Below, in pieces: positions 46,698 through 60,308 of a stretch of 64,000 nt of DNA (positions are counted from its first letter, which is position 1; each line of letters starts with the position of its first letter). Position numbers and translations under genes: made by a program. This DNA comes from Vanessa cardui (lineage: Eukaryota > Arthropoda > Insecta > Lepidoptera > Nymphalidae): contig NC_061136.1 of NCBI RefSeq assembly GCF_905220365.1, positions 7,295,702 through 7,359,701 on the forward strand, given 5' to 3'. Below the pieces are notes generated by a model, which was given only the letters and a program-made list of their open reading frames with translations, searched no databases and was not told the DNA's origin.

Positions 46698-48671
46698 TAT
46701 ATGGATAGTGCTATTTTAACTTTTGTTGTGAACTTTTATGCTTCGAATAGTCGGAACTTTTTAAACGATTTGTATGGACTCGGATACATTATCTGTTGTT
46801 AGTCATGTATCAAATAAATAAACGGTATAGTATAGTTTATTTTAGGCAAATATATGATAAAGATTATAAGTACTCGTTATTTAAATTTTTCTATTTGATT
46901 CTTTAGAGTACAAGTACGAAATGGCTTATGGTAGATTTCACTTCTTATTAAAACTATTCAATTCATTCAAACAGCAATGTTTTGATGTGAGCTAATTTCG
47001 TCATTGTACTGTTATTTCTAGGTAGGAATATTGTAAAGGTACGTTATTCCGAGAGGTCAATCTGTCACATTATATACAATTAATGTTGTCATTATGTTAA
47101 CATAGTTTGAGTTGATCTTGTAGATGTCGGGAAAAATTTGAAATCCCAATTTTGATCATCACTTATTTTCGACCGACTTCGAAAAAAGTAGAAATTAGAT
47201 ACTTTCTCAAAGTATTTTTATATTACATACATACGCAATAAATAATATTACATACATATATTACATACGCAAATTTATTTTTAATGATGTCGTTTTAATG
47301 TTTGGTAAAACTGTTGACTTTGATCATATTATTGTATAGTCGAATGTCTAACAAACGTCGGAAACAATCGTGGCTATCAGATATTATAAAACTTTTAAGA
47401 GAGGCGACACTTTGGTATTAAGCAATCGCTTTCTAGACATGTCAAATACATAATATTTCAATTATAAACTAATACATTTATACTTAAAAACAACGAAATT
47501 CTCTTCGAGATATCGCTTACAAAACGTATATTTTTTAAATCAATGAGTGTTAATTCTTAAGACCTATAATGAAAAAAAGATTTTGGCTCTGATGACGTCA
47601 TCTATTCGTACGTCTAACTTTCCTTTTAACGTTAGAAAAAATAAAAATAAGGATTCGTATAAAGACTAAGTATATTAACTATTTCAGAGAAAAACTCCAA
47701 CCAATAAGTAAGTTTTCGTGTACTAGCCGAGTAATTTCTATAGAGTGAGTATATTTAAGTAATTTAAGCACCGAATTCACGTGAAAAACACTGTACTCAA
47801 TATATAAAGGTTTATTTATTGCACACTCACTCCGGGTTAATGTAGAAATTTCCTGTTAAAATGTTGCACCCACGGCTACGCGAAGTTATTTTACATACCG
47901 TTTATGCAAAATACGTACGAAATTAAAAAAAAAAAACGCTGATAATATTTTACTTTTCATATTCGCTACTTCAAAAGTTAAGCAACTTTTCACCGTTAAA
48001 TATAAATTTCCGTACTTATTTGGTTTATATTTCCAACAGTTTGTTTATATTGATGTACTAAATAAACAGACTATTTCGGTTAATAATGGAACTGTTTCTG
48101 AAACGTATGCGATAATAAATAATAAAACATATGGCTTTTTATTTATTTTAAGTATCGAAATAAATAATACCATTCAAGGAAATACTAATCATCCCTTACC
48201 ATGTCGACTTATAGCTCACCTTGAAAACTAAATTGTTATATCTCTTGTATTAACACCGAATCAATGAAATGTATGTTAAAAATAACCGGCAAAGAACGCT
48301 ACGAGCTATTGCTATTAAAAATACATATATATCAATCTACACTGATAACAGATAATACCTCGAAGTAAATATTTATTAATAATTTAATTCTCATCACAAA
48401 CACAAAACAGAAACACAGTTATTCAACATTATCACAAACCGCTAAATGGGCTTAGAAATCATTTTCATCTAGTCATTTACATTGACAATTATCTATGATA
48501 TGAGATACTGCTTGACAACGCAATCTAGATAGTCATCAGTCCTTTTCATAGAAGAAGATTAAATAAACATTCAAGTAGATAATAAATGAAAATTTAATTA
48601 AATGTATTTAATAACATTTAATCTTTGGATTTATCCTACAATCTTTATGATTTAGGTTTAGTATAGTTATT
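46698..48671. other. No gene seen; short tandem repeat
   Basis: An imperfect tandem of attacatacatacgcaa-like units lies at 47221-47275. A gaccgacttcgaaaaaagta piece (47172) resembles the repeat at 57913. A cacccacggctacgcgaag piece (47868) resembles a family C head. Confidence 0.4.
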
Positions 48672-48699
48672 TACTCGTACGAATCGTATCGTACGAGTA
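48672..48699. repeat. Perfect 11-bp palindrome
   Basis: tactcgtacga (48672-48682) and tcgtacgagta (48689-48699) are exact complements; the loop atcgta is itself CpG-bearing. Confidence 0.9.
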
Positions 48700-49744
48700 T
48701 CTAAGAAATTCGAACAATGATAAAATAAAATGTACTTCATAAGTAATTTGAACAAAACTCCCGTTAATAATTAACTTATATCTTAAAATATATGAATCGA
48801 TACGTTTAATGTTATTTTATATATTTTCATCTATCTCAATGTGTCTATAAAAATCTCCTCTAATAGTATACTTATGATGGATTAGAAAGGTCGCGCCTGA
48901 ACTTTGTTGGAACATCTTAAATCACTTTAAGGTGGAGTTTGTATATGTTTCTTAACAACAAATAATACCGTATAATTACCTTGAGCATTTAATTAAATGT
49001 TATATGTGAACAAAATGAACATAAACTTGTTTAAAGTTGATGAATTAAAAAAAAAATTTCTATTGACATTATTTTTTTAACATAAATTATTTGAAGAACT
49101 TTAACAACACAATTATTAATTTACAATTATATTCAATAGATTATAAAAACGGTAAAATGGTTAGTATTAATCTACGAATTTTTCCTTAAGTTTTTTTAAT
49201 ACTAGAAAAGATAGTGATTAAAAAACGGAACAATCTTAGTCGTGCCAAAATTTTAGTCACTCCTGTCGAGTGGCGTGGCGCAATCGCGTGGCAATAGCAT
49301 ACATTGTTGCTTCCAATGTATTGTTGTATGCACCTGCGAGTTCCCATTCCTCTTGTTCAGAACTAGAACACACGGACCGCGTCTTTTCATTGCAATTGTA
49401 TTGCATCGTATTGTCTCGTTTCATTTATTCAGTGCTATGGTTTGGTGACAGTTTCGCCTTTCTTAGCTTGTTTATTGTAGTATAATATTCGGGGGTTTTA
49501 ATGCTATTCATTTATGTATGATGTGACTTATTCGAGTCCTTAAAACTATTGTTCTAAAGGTAATTCGGTTCGCGTGATAAAATCGATTCGATTTATATAA
49601 AACAATTGAATGATATTAATTTAATAACAAATATGTCGGTATCGTTAAAGCAATATTATTATTTAGAGTAAAAAGCAAATTGTAATAAATTACGCTTCGT
49701 ATGCTTAAAACCATGCTGGCACTGATAATCACAAGTTATATTAG
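48700..49744. other. No supported gene; GC-richer block at 49250-49495
   Basis: At 49250-49495 several frames are open at once. A plus frame opens with GTG at 49270 (71 codons, hydrophobic). A minus ATG frame at 49257-49424 gives 55 codons including SSSEQEEWELAGAYNNTLEA. Overlapping openness in several frames argues for composition rather than coding. Confidence 0.35.
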
Positions 49745-49952
49745 CATATTGTCATTCGCTTGCGGTTTCGCTCGCATTTTAGAGGTTGCTTGTCAGTTTT
49801 AGGATATAAAAACCGAATGTCTTTCCATGGAATTTAAGTTTACTTCCTACCAAGTCTCATCGACTTCAGTTCGAACTTCAGTTCGACAGAAGTTCGACCA
49901 TAAAAGAACAACAGACAGGATAGTTACTTTTGTATTAATAATATGAATATAG
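49745..49952 (+). mobile_element. Family C copy (diverged)
   Basis: cattcgcttgcggtttcgct, gttgcttgtcag, ttactt...accaagtctcatcg and a final ttaataatatgaatatagg. A local duplication of acttcagttcga (49865-49895) replaces the usual core. Confidence 0.6.
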
Positions 49953-50372
49953 GTTATACTATAATATTACCATTGCTACTGTGTCACAACATTCCGTACA
50001 TAGAGGCCTAAGCCTATTCTTGTCATCAATTCGTATTATTATTCGTTAATGTATTAAAAACTTTTTCGTAACATAAGCTCTTTATCAAAATAATGGAAAA
50101 TCTTTCTCTTTCCAACTGATTAAAACAAGATGCATCCAATACCTTCTACGTTATTTAATAATTTTTAACAATTGTTGGTAAGTAAGTTTTTTTTGGTGGT
50201 AATTTTAAAACTAAAGTTTTTTCCCGGGTATTTTGTGCAGATTTATTAAAGTGTATTCTACGAACAAATATCAAAATTTCGATTGATTCTGGTTTGAATA
50301 ATGATTCATCAAGCAGAATTATAAAGTATGAATAAAACTTAATAATTTTTAGTTCTTCTTTTTATTGCAGTA
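49953..50372. other. No gene seen
   Basis: AT-rich unique sequence. Confidence 0.5.
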
Positions 50373-50532
50373 ATTGTTTTGTGTAAGCTATATACTTAGT
50401 ATTGTTGTGTTCCGGTTTGAACGGTAAGTTAGCCAATGTCACTACAACCACTAGAAATATAGCTCTACAAGTTCCGAGGTGCCGCATTGGCGATTACCTA
50501 TATCATATTGGGGATCATATTGTGGCACTATG
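50373..50532 (+). mobile_element. SINE B copy, partial
   Basis: attgttgtgttccggtttga, acggtaagttagccaatgtc and aggtgccgcattggcgatta in family order; 3' end worn. Confidence 0.65.
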
Positions 50533-51303
50533 TAATCTATAAAAAAATTACGATTTCTATAAAGTCCACTTTGGAACAGAATAAATTTTAAAGTGCTAGC
50601 TTAAAGTATAAAATGCTAACGGGTAAAATAAAATAAACGTAGATATAATTTTCCAAGAAAATATTATTAGACTTCACGTAATGAAAGGAAAAAAGACTTC
50701 TCCTTCACTTGAATAATTAGTTATTTTGATAAATACACTTCGCGTTAGTTAATAGGTGGAAGAAAGATCGCGAAAATTTATCGTTCTTTTTCAACGTAAA
50801 TATAAGCGAAGTAAATCTTTTGAAAATGATATATACAGAAGTTATCTTGAAATATATTCCAAATGTTTAGCGTTTATTTTATTTAATAATAATAATCTAT
50901 GTACTTGACCGTAGGGTCAATATATTGATCTATGATATGACTTTCTTGGTAGAACCGACATTCCGAACTGGTGGTACCTTTAAAATGATTTTCAAAGTCG
51001 CAAGAATTCTGACTAAACTACTAAATTACTTCAGTAAAGTATAGTTTACATTTAATATTGAAAATATATATGTAATACAGCATCAATAGCGTAACAGGTA
51101 ACAGGTCATAGCGATGTGTAATCGTAGGATCGTTCCTGACCCCTTTGACTATGTCGTAACCACTCCTAACACGTGATAAACGTAAATAAGGTAAATAGGA
51201 ATATTAGTAATTCCGTTATTGATTTGGGGCATTACTATTGTTAAAAAAAAAAAAACTTACTATCGGAATAAAATTCTTTAGCACAGCTGTTAAACATTGA
51301 TGT
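50533..51303. other. No gene seen
   Basis: AT-rich unique sequence. Confidence 0.5.
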
Positions 51304-51535
51304 TCTGTTGACTGTAAATGTCCCACTGTTGTTTTAAAACCGCCTTTCTTATCGAGGTGAAGGTTTGCAGCCTATTCCAGGGTTCTACTTCAATTCCATT
51401 TTATAGCCAGATTGCCGGATTCTAAATACTCAAGTTTTCTCAAAAAGTAATGCTTAAACATCGATGTTAAGAGTAAACACAAGGATATGAAAATTAAGTG
51501 CATATCCGGCCTTAAGCCAGCAATCAGCAAAACAT
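51304..51535 (-). mobile_element. SINE A relic
   Basis: gactgtaaatgtcccactgt, a cgcctttcttatcgagg block, aggtttgcagcctattcc and, after a gap, aaattaagtgcatatccgg. Very old. Confidence 0.45.
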
Positions 51536-53397
51536 CAGAATTGTACGAAATACCTACAAGAATTTTAACGAATTGACAGTGCTTTTCCTATCAATCTTTT
51601 TGAGATTGATACGGGAGCTATACCTATATGTTTTTACCTGCAAAAGCAAGTATGATTCTTTGTATTGCTCTTTTCTTGTCCATTTTTTCTAAAATGTGTT
51701 TCAGATTTGACCCCAAAATATTTTATTTCTAAAGTTTAATAAATCTGCACGAAATTGTTAGTTAGTAGAACTGTTTATCTACAAAGGGTAGGAAATGTAC
51801 GGCATTGTATTAATATATTTTTTTTAGTAACGCACTAACTGCATTGGTGTTTTGATTATATCCCACAGTTTTGAAAACATATATTTTCCTTTACACATGT
51901 GCCCTGTCGTTAACAAACTAATCCGAGCGTAGTGTATCAAATGGCACAAAGCTGTGGTCACACGGGATTCAAGCGGCTGTCCTCTCATCAATCATTTTGA
52001 TATTGCGTGACGCATCAACTTGCGACCCGACTGAGCATCCACGACATTTCTGTTTACATGTTCGTCTGGATTAAATTGACCGCCTACGGAACCCGAGTTG
52101 AGGGTTAAGTCAATAGGCATTACGTTAATGAAAACCTATTTGAGCCTCACAGAAAAAGGTTAGTATATAATTTTTGTGAGATGCGTGGGTGGACATACTC
52201 GTACGTATTATTTGAATAATTAATTGTGTTATAAATAAAAAGGTACGTGAACGACTTTTTTATGATATTAAATTATTGTGCAATATAAAAGATATTATCT
52301 CGTTAATGAGTATAAGTTAAATTTATATAAGAAAATGAATAAAATTATTGTGAATGTTTGCACACATTAATTTTTATGTTAATATTTTAACGACAAGGTG
52401 CAAATAAAACATAAATTATGTACTGAATTTTTCACGTTGAAACGTTTTAATTTTGCTTTAATTGTTGCGTTTTCTGATAATAAAAAAAAGAAAATAACAA
52501 GTAAAAATTAAGAAAAAATAAATATAAAAAACTTATATCAGGAAAACACTATTAACTACTCCGCCTCACTGTCAGAATAATTACCAAAAGTACAGTATAT
52601 CCCATTCGGGGCCCCGTAAGACTAGGGGGCCCTGGGCACGTACCAAATTTGCCGTTACGTTAAAGATGGTACTAGTTTTTTTTGTAAAGAGAACCACTGA
52701 CTCCTATCTAGTTGAATCTCTGCATAAATTATTACCGTGAAATTAATTCTACTTGCATGATTATTTAGTATGTGAATTAAATCGCGTGGGTGGTTAAAGT
52801 TAATCTATTAATAGTAATTAATAGTTTCTATTTATAGACTTTAAAATGTATTGGTTTAAAAAAGGGAGCCGTATTAGAGTTATCCTTATTGAATTATAGT
52901 GTATTTGTAATTAAAGTATGATTTAAATCCGCCATGCATATATTTTATATATAAAGAAAAATATACTTTTCAATATACTGAAAATTCTTGATCTTATCTT
53001 ATTGAACCAGAGAACACTTACATGTGATATTTATTACTGTTGAATGTTGATTCCTGTAATCTAATTTATGAGATATAAAATATACATAATGTATATTTAT
53101 AAAGCATGATGGAAAAGTAATTTGTAAAGTGGTCTACCCAAGTAAATACAGATAGATTAAAAAGTGGATTTCAGAAACACTAAACGAATATCAAAATAAA
53201 TATGTATACGGAAATATAATATTTAAATTACTATGTTTTGTATTTCGCAGAATAAAAACAGTGGCTTACAGACACACAATCGAACAATAACTTCAAACAA
53301 TGTTTTTTTTATGCGAAATTTACTTTTAATATACTATGGATATTTTATTTATTAATATATTGAAAACGTTTACTGTGCCTTGCCTAGTTATACGTAG
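51536..53397. other. No supported gene
   Basis: 51890-52110 is GC-richer without a good frame. A ggggccctgggcacgtacc-like piece at 52620-52645 resembles 28405. Otherwise AT-rich. Confidence 0.4.
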
Positions 53398-53482
53398 ACC
53401 GCTAGGTATCACCACTGATATTCTACCACCGACCGGCAAAACTTTGTACCGTGTTCGTACAGAGCAAGACAGAGCCAGTGAG
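53398..53482 (+). mobile_element. SINE B relic
   Basis: ctaggtatcaccactgatat, tctaccaccg and agacagagccagtg lie in the same order as in complete copies. The four overlapping open frames (53336-53770) start here and are not supported as genes. Confidence 0.45.
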
Positions 53483-53549
53483 CAACAACACAATACAACA
53501 ACTACAACAATCAGTAGCGTATCTTAATTCCCATATCCTGATTTGGGAA

Positions 53550-53589
53550 CCTGGTACTACCTGGTGTGGTACCAGGTACTGCCTGGTAC
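53550..53589. repeat. Cluster of acctggtac direct and inverted repeats
   Basis: The 8-mer cctggtac or its complement gtaccagg occurs three times within 40 bp (cctggtactacctggtgtgg, taccaggtactgcctggtac), so several alternative hairpins are possible. Confidence 0.8.
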
Positions 53590-54212
53590 GTTTGCCCGTC
53601 CATCTAAATATAACATTAAAAAACAGTTTTGTGTTATATGCGTTCAAAGAGTTTTTACTCCAAACTTAGATATATATCTTCTCCAATATCAATTAGTTTT
53701 GAACGTATCAGTTAGCTCAGAACGGAATGGCATGTCAAGCGTACCCTCACAAGTTTGTATCTACTTATAAACTCGTTCACAAAGCAAATACTTGTGAAAC
53801 ACGCACATTCCTTTTAAATAATGAGTGTATCGTTAAGTTTACTTCAAATTTGAGTAGCTTTAAAGGTTAAATTAAAAACGTAATTTATTCACAATTATTA
53901 ATCGAGATAATTTTGTTCATTTGTAACTTATTAATTGGTCACATCATGCTTTTGTTGGATTTAAATACGGAAAGAATGTTTTAAGAACTCACTACTCAAT
54001 TTATCGTATTCAGTTTGATTTATTTAAATGGTATTCGTTGAAGCGAACCTTATTTTTTTACGAAGCGACAAGACAATGTTTGTTTCTCATCAATTATATC
54101 AGAGTTTTCGGAATAGTGCTATACAAATAAGTCGTTACAGTAAGAGGCTTAGTTGTGGTTGCCACAAAATAATAGTTACAGTTACAGAAAGTAAATATTT
54201 TTGTGTGTGCTT
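53590..54212. other. No gene seen
   Basis: Open frames at 53543-53770 and 54028-54255 show no recognisable domain; the second ends inside a SINE B relic. Confidence 0.45.
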
Positions 54213-54412
54213 AGGTAGGCGGACGGACAAAGTTGAACGAACTAAGTTATTATAACAATTGTGCCTATAATAACACTAATCACTAACCTTCAAACTGGAA
54301 CACAAAAATACTAAATATTTCTGTGTAGTAGTAGAAAGGTAGAATATATGTAAAATATATAAAGGTTGACGAGTGGATCTACCCAACCTTGCACATTGTT
54401 TCACTACCAAGA
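54213..54412 (-). mobile_element. SINE B relic
   Basis: ggtaggcggacggacaaag, ttgtgcctataataacacta, accttcaaactggaacacaa and gagtggatctacccaacctt; diverged, with internal loss. Confidence 0.55.
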
Positions 54413-54562
54413 AACTATAACCAAATAAATAGTTCTTTGAATTGTTTTATTCTATATTGGAACTTACGACAGTATGATTATTTATTGCTGTTTGGTCGAA
54501 ATATTATAATATAAGTGATAATATCGAAACATAAAATATGGTAACCAATCATGTACCAAAAA

Positions 54563-54700
54563 AAGCGAGGAAACCTGCATGGATGAAATTATAGTACATG
54601 GGTATCCATATTCCACCAACCGGTGCACTAGCTTGTTGGTATATCTGTATAGTTTGTGTTATGTTTCAAACCAATTCCTTAAAAATTAGAGGAGGTCGTA
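54563..54700 (+). mobile_element. SINE A relic
   Basis: gcgaggaaacctgcatggat, atattccaccaaccgg and tgtttcaaaccaattcctta, then aaattagaggaggtcgtaag. Middle part only. Confidence 0.5.
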
Positions 54701-57700
54701 AGACAGTTAGTTAGCTAGTAAATAGAGAGTTACAGAAGTTCCTAGCTTTTCCTATTAAATTTAAAACTGTCCAACTAATATTTACGTTTAAAAAATCGTT
54801 TCAACTTTTTTTAGGAGATGTTATAAATGTTATAATCGATAGATACAGAATATTTATGTTGCGATACTGATATGCGGTGCTCCCGGAGCCTTTACGGTCT
54901 GAAATAGAAATGGGGAAATTCAAATAAACGCCACAACGAGCGGCTCTGAGAGGAATGGATTTAGATTTGTTTTACGGAATGTGAACAAAAATTGTTTAAT
55001 ATTCACGTTGGATATAGTAAAGGAAAAGAAGGCTTCACGATTTTACACCAATGCTTAGCGTCGGGTATTCAAATAGAACTGTCAAATTCAATGAGATTAT
55101 ATCCAAATTTATGAGTTATTATGATAATAAATAAGTAATTTCCCTGTTTACAATATTTCGTGAAAGCGCATCTGGTACCTTCAACTTATCCTATATTAAT
55201 TGTTGTGTTAAAATTTGTTTAGTAAGTGTACAACATACTCATAGATTTTTAGTTTCGTAACTTCGTAGTGCGTTGGCAATCGAAGAGGAGATTAATCATC
55301 ACTCAGTGAACCGAGGAAATATATTTTGTAATAAATATAACCTGATTGCTCGTTTATACATAAATTATTTATTCTAAATAGTGCAGTAAAACGGGTACTA
55401 AGCAGTGTTTACAATATTATTATAAGTCTTTTAAATATGTATAAATGAAATTACCCACGTCGGATATAAATTTCCTTTTTTAGGGTTTCATCAAAATATC
55501 CACAGGCACAACTTTCAAATGGAGTTATTGCTAATTAGTATAAAATGTCCGTTCCTATGTGAATAAATTTATAAACATAGACTTTTTATATGCCTTATTT
55601 TAATGTATAAGGATTCAATATGACTTGCAAATTAACCTTTGCTCAATTTTTAAGCTTTGTATTAAAAAAAAAGTTTTTATGAATACCTTTTCCTGACCAT
55701 AAAAAACATTCCGATTCAAAACTTTGTTTTGTATAATCCGCATGAATTATACATACATTTTTTCCTCTGTGTTATCTCACTTTCCTAAATTATTTTATTA
55801 TAAAAAAAATATGTCTTAATATTTATATCGAATAGAAATAAAAATGAAAATAAAATATACCAGCGTGTATTTGTTCAAATACCTAAATATTAGAGGTACA
55901 ATATTTTCGTATACAACGGTGACAAATTTTTATTTTTACAAACAGCGCTTTTTGCTCTGCATTTTGGACGTTCGAAACAAATCCAGATCACTGCTTTTCA
56001 AAGCGTACCTCACAACTATATAAAAGTAAAAAGCAACGTGTTAGTGCCCACTATTGGGACAGTACAGCTGGCAATTATGTCATGTCAAGAAATATGTGTG
56101 CTGCCTAAAATTATCAAATGCTTCTTAGTTTCTTTTTTGACGATTCTTGATTCGCTCAACGATATTGTAAGCACAGGAACATTAAATTCATGCTTGACTT
56201 GTCAATAGTCTTATTTCTTTTGGATTAAATAATTATTCATTTATCAGATTTAATTTGACCTTGTGTTTTTTACGTATAGTATGTAACCCTGTGTATATCC
56301 TATATATGTATTAAATCGTATCTTAATAACAGTGATGTCTTCGGTTAATTAAAATAGGCAATAATTACTAATAGCATTAATTTGAATAACATCTACATAA
56401 AATGAGGTTATAAAATCACCTTTGGATTTTAATAACCCATTACTGAAATGAGCAAATCTTTATTTTTACAAATTGTATTGTAACTTTTCATTTACAGCCT
56501 GAATAAGATTTAAATGAGACATTATTAAAATAAGGCATTTTTTTGAATGAAATTAAAATAAAATATAAAATATTATATGGCGTAGCATGAAGAAAAAATT
56601 TGAAGTATTTTATTTTACATCAATGTGGAATTGATCTGAAAAAATCTGATCTGATTTAAAAATTGAATTGATAAAATATATAATATTTTATCTTAAAACT
56701 TAAAACTTTATTACATCATTTAAGGATCAGAATAACGTTTGTTGCAACTTACTTAAAGTTTAGTTATTCAGGTTTCATATTAGCTCTAGTACAATAATAC
56801 TCTTAAGTTATTAGGAGTACCTACAAATTGCATAAAGTAGGGAACAAAGGGTACCTACGTAAGTTGAAATACTATTAACTGAACTTTGCTTCTAATATAC
56901 TAAAGAAATCAATTTAGCTTTTATTTGTGATCCGACAAAGTATTTATAGTATTTTTTGTATAAACATTATTTTTTGAAAGTGTCAATATTAAAAAGAGTC
57001 AGTCGGTCAGTGGAACAAGAGAGGTAGCCTTGCATAGCGCATTCCTTCACGTGACGATTTATGCCAGTTCACTTTACTGTAAGCTGCGTATAAGAAATTA
57101 GTTTTAAAATTAAATTTCACTTAAACTTTTAAAATCTTAGCAACCATGGATGTGACACGATTTTGAGGCAACCTAACTTACAGTTACCTACTTTTGTATA
57201 GTACTATTAAGTTATTACCAATATAAATTATTTTAACTCTAAAGCAATCAAAATATTGATTTTATCAAATATTTTTTTATAAGAACTTCTGAATCCTAAT
57301 ATGACAGGATTGTATGAAATGTAAAGCTAACACCGGCTTGGGATGTCTACCGATAACGAGTTAGGCAGTCGATACTTACTCTTTTTCTCAAAGGAAATAC
57401 ATAGGTGAACTATACAAGATATTTTTACGTCATGTATGGAAACGACTTCTGGAAAGGAAGACGTCTGAATGGTATACGATGTTTATCTACTTTTATTTTG
57501 TAATACCTTAATACAAGTCATATCTGTTAATATATTTTTTAAAATAAGTTATAAAAATCCGTGGAAATAATAGATTACTGCCATGTATTTTTTTTTTCAA
57601 AAACCAAGGCTATAATTTCGATTAATATCAAAACCCTTGAACCGCATTCCGCTTACATTGAAATGTACATATTCTCAAGTAATATATCAAATAGAATAAA

Positions 57701-57912
57701 ATTGAATAGAATCCGATAAAGTAACACTGAAAAGCCGCTTTGCGTTCGGTAGCCGTGAATGTAAAGGGGAAACGTTTGTGTAAAAAGCGACTACGGTAGT
57801 CGCTATTGTAAGGTGAACATTAGGTTGATTATTCTATGGGAATATACTATACAGAACTATTTAATAATTGTAAAATTTATTTATTAATATAATTAATAAC
57901 ATTAATTCATTT
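54701..57912. other. No gene seen; one short hairpin
   Basis: Long unique AT-rich stretch. An 8-bp hairpin agcgacta...tagtcgct lies at 57786-57804 in a GC-richer patch (57725-57820). No frame reaches recognisable coding. Confidence 0.45.
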
Positions 57913-58000
57913 TCAACCGACTTCCAAAAGGAGGAGGTTATCAATTCGTCTGTATTTTCCTTTCACAAGTGGAGGCGAGGTTATATTTTTGATGATTTTT
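57913..58000 (+). repeat. Dispersed repeat fragment (ttcaaccgacttcc type)
   Basis: ttcaaccgacttccaaaagg, then aggaggttatcaattcgtct, is a phrase I recognise as frequent in lepidopteran DNA. Class not assigned. Confidence 0.45.
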
Positions 58001-59337
58001 GCACCACTACTCCAAGGGTCAAGCGTTTCGACAGCTAAACGAATAATTAATAATTAATTACATATAACAGAAATGCTCATACCAATTAAGTTTTTTTAGA
58101 GCGTTTTATAACAAAGAAAGTGTAAAAAGTTTTAATGGATTTAATTTTAGGTGTTCGTTGAATTTATATTTTACCCTGATTGTGCTTGAAATACTTTGAA
58201 CAGACAAGTTGACATAAAACAGCGATAGAACTTTCGTTACTAACCCTTAAGATGAAATAATTATTTGTTTATTAAATTTTTGTTATCTTATATCAGTAAT
58301 AGGAAAAGGACAGGCTATTTTCAATCAATCACCTGCATAATGTAAAGCATGTAATAGACTAATTCTAACACATCTGAAAACAGTTTTACTATTTGGTGGA
58401 ATCCACTCTGAACCTGTACAAAACTATTCTATTAAAAATAATTCTTTTTTTTTCTATCTATACGATATTTTAAATTTAATGTTCTAATGTATTTCATCGA
58501 GTGATAGATTGAATTTGGAACACACTTGAATACATTTAGCATATCGCATAGATTCGCAACATATAGCGTAATATAACAGGTAGAAATTAAGCCTTAGCCC
58601 ACAGTTGCAGTTGTGGCGTCGAACAAAAAAAGACGTGATGGTGATAGAAATGACACAACGAATAAAAGAGACTTTTTCATCGTCACCTATCGTGAGATGG
58701 GCGGTTTTAATATATTTTTTTTACATGTTATTTCATACGGAATGATGTGAATGTGGAATATGTTTAGTTATAACGAGATGCTTTACTTGAAACTTTATCC
58801 GTATTTTTAATGTAGAGATACATCTTTTTTTGTTTCGTCAATTGTCTTTCAACCTATGGTAACTTAACTCAGAATAAATGCTATGTCCTGGGAATACACT
58901 AAAATATAAAAGTTAAGATCATTATTTTCAAATATTTTATTTTAGTAGGGTTTAAATAAATCGTTCTTGTGATTATATTTTAAATATAAAGTACTATCTT
59001 TTATAAATAATCATATATCTCTTAAATTTCACATATAAATAATATACGAATAAAAGGAAGATAAAGTTGACGAAATTCACTAAAATCAGCTTAACGTGCT
59101 TACATAAGGATTTAGCAGTGAGCAAATATAGCGCTCCTGAAGAAAATCCAAAGCGACAACATTCAGAATCGTAACAGCAAATAATAATTACAGAATATAT
59201 AACGGCCTCAATATGTATCTTCTATTTAAACATACAAAAGTGATGACGTAAATACATCTGGCATATCCAGATACATTACGCCAGATAATGGATGACACAA
59301 CAGGAATATTGATGTAAATTTACAATACAAAATACAT
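58001..59337. other. No gene seen
   Basis: AT-rich unique DNA. Confidence 0.5.
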
Positions 59338-59442
59338 ATTGGTGGTAGATACCACCCATTCATCATATTATGCTTTTACCGTCAAACGGGAATACTTTGT
59401 ATTGTAATGTTTCAGTTAGATGTCTAAGCCAGTGTTATTTAA
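59338..59442 (+). mobile_element. SINE B fragment
   Basis: attggtggtagataccaccc, attcatcatattatgctttt, accgtcaaacgg and gtctaagccagtg. 3' part absent. Confidence 0.55.
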
Positions 59443-59960
59443 TCAATGGTATGAAATTATAATACATACGATTAAAAAAGAAATAGTATTTCTTTTTTCT
59501 TTTCCTCGCTATCAAATTTTACTCCCACTCACAAAAAAAATAATAACTCAGAAACTTAAGAATATGCTTTAAAATAAAAAGAAATAGGTGTTTTAAAAAA
59601 TGTTTTCGCATTGCGTGAATGTGTGACTTCTCGATTTCTTGTAAACAGACTAGACTATAAAACAGCATTACTAAAAATAAAAAATATATAATTAAATGAA
59701 ATATAATTCCATTGCATTGCAGTTTCAATGAGATTAAGCTATTATAATATAATGACGCGGTAAATTTTAATATACACGTAATTAGGTTCGATTTTACGTA
59801 TTTTGCGCAATAATTAAACGGATCACATAATATTTCATGACAACTATAGGATTGCTTTTATGTTTTCTCCAATATTATATGCTTATTATATTTGAATAAT
59901 CGTTCGGGTTTAAAAATAAACATAGATATATGTAATGTATAAGTCCCGACAGATGATGAT
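59443..59960. other. No gene seen
   Basis: AT-rich; the minus frame 59519-59728 is hydrophobic and AT-driven. Confidence 0.5.
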
Positions 59961-60265
59961 GAGCTGAGATGGCCTAGTGGTTAGAACGCGTGAATCTTAA
60001 CCGATGATTGTGGGTTCAAACCCAGGCTAGCACCACTATATATATGTGCTTTATTTGTGTTTATAATTCATCTTGATCTCGGCGGTAAAGGAAAACATTG
60101 TGAGGATGCATGTTTCTAATTTCATCGAAATTCTGCCACATGTGCATTCCACTAACCCGCATTGGAACAGCGTGATAGAATATGTTCCAAACCCTCGCCT
60201 TAATGGAAGAGGAAGCCTTGTCCCAGCAGTGGAAAATTTACAGGCTGCTACTTTACTTAACTTTA
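59961..60265 (+). mobile_element. SINE A copy (full length, best head)
   Basis: Full tRNA-like head gagatggcctagtggttaga, acgcgtgaatcttaaccgat, B box gggttcaaacccaggc, then actatatatatgtgctttat, ctaatttcatcgaaattctg and cagcagtggaaaatttacag with a gctgctactttactt tail. This is the ctaatttcatcg subfamily. The frames on both strands are shadows. Confidence 0.9.
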
Positions 60266-60308
60266 CTACACTTAGACAGTGATATGGTATTGTTTGATTG
60301 AGCGTAGG

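Noticed and set aside
49270..49485. 71-codon hydrophobic plus frame as a membrane peptide
   Set aside because: It starts with GTG rather than ATG, and other frames are open over the same stretch.
53423..53770. Overlapping genes in four frames
   Set aside because: The frames overlie a SINE B relic and a repeat cluster; no frame stands out.
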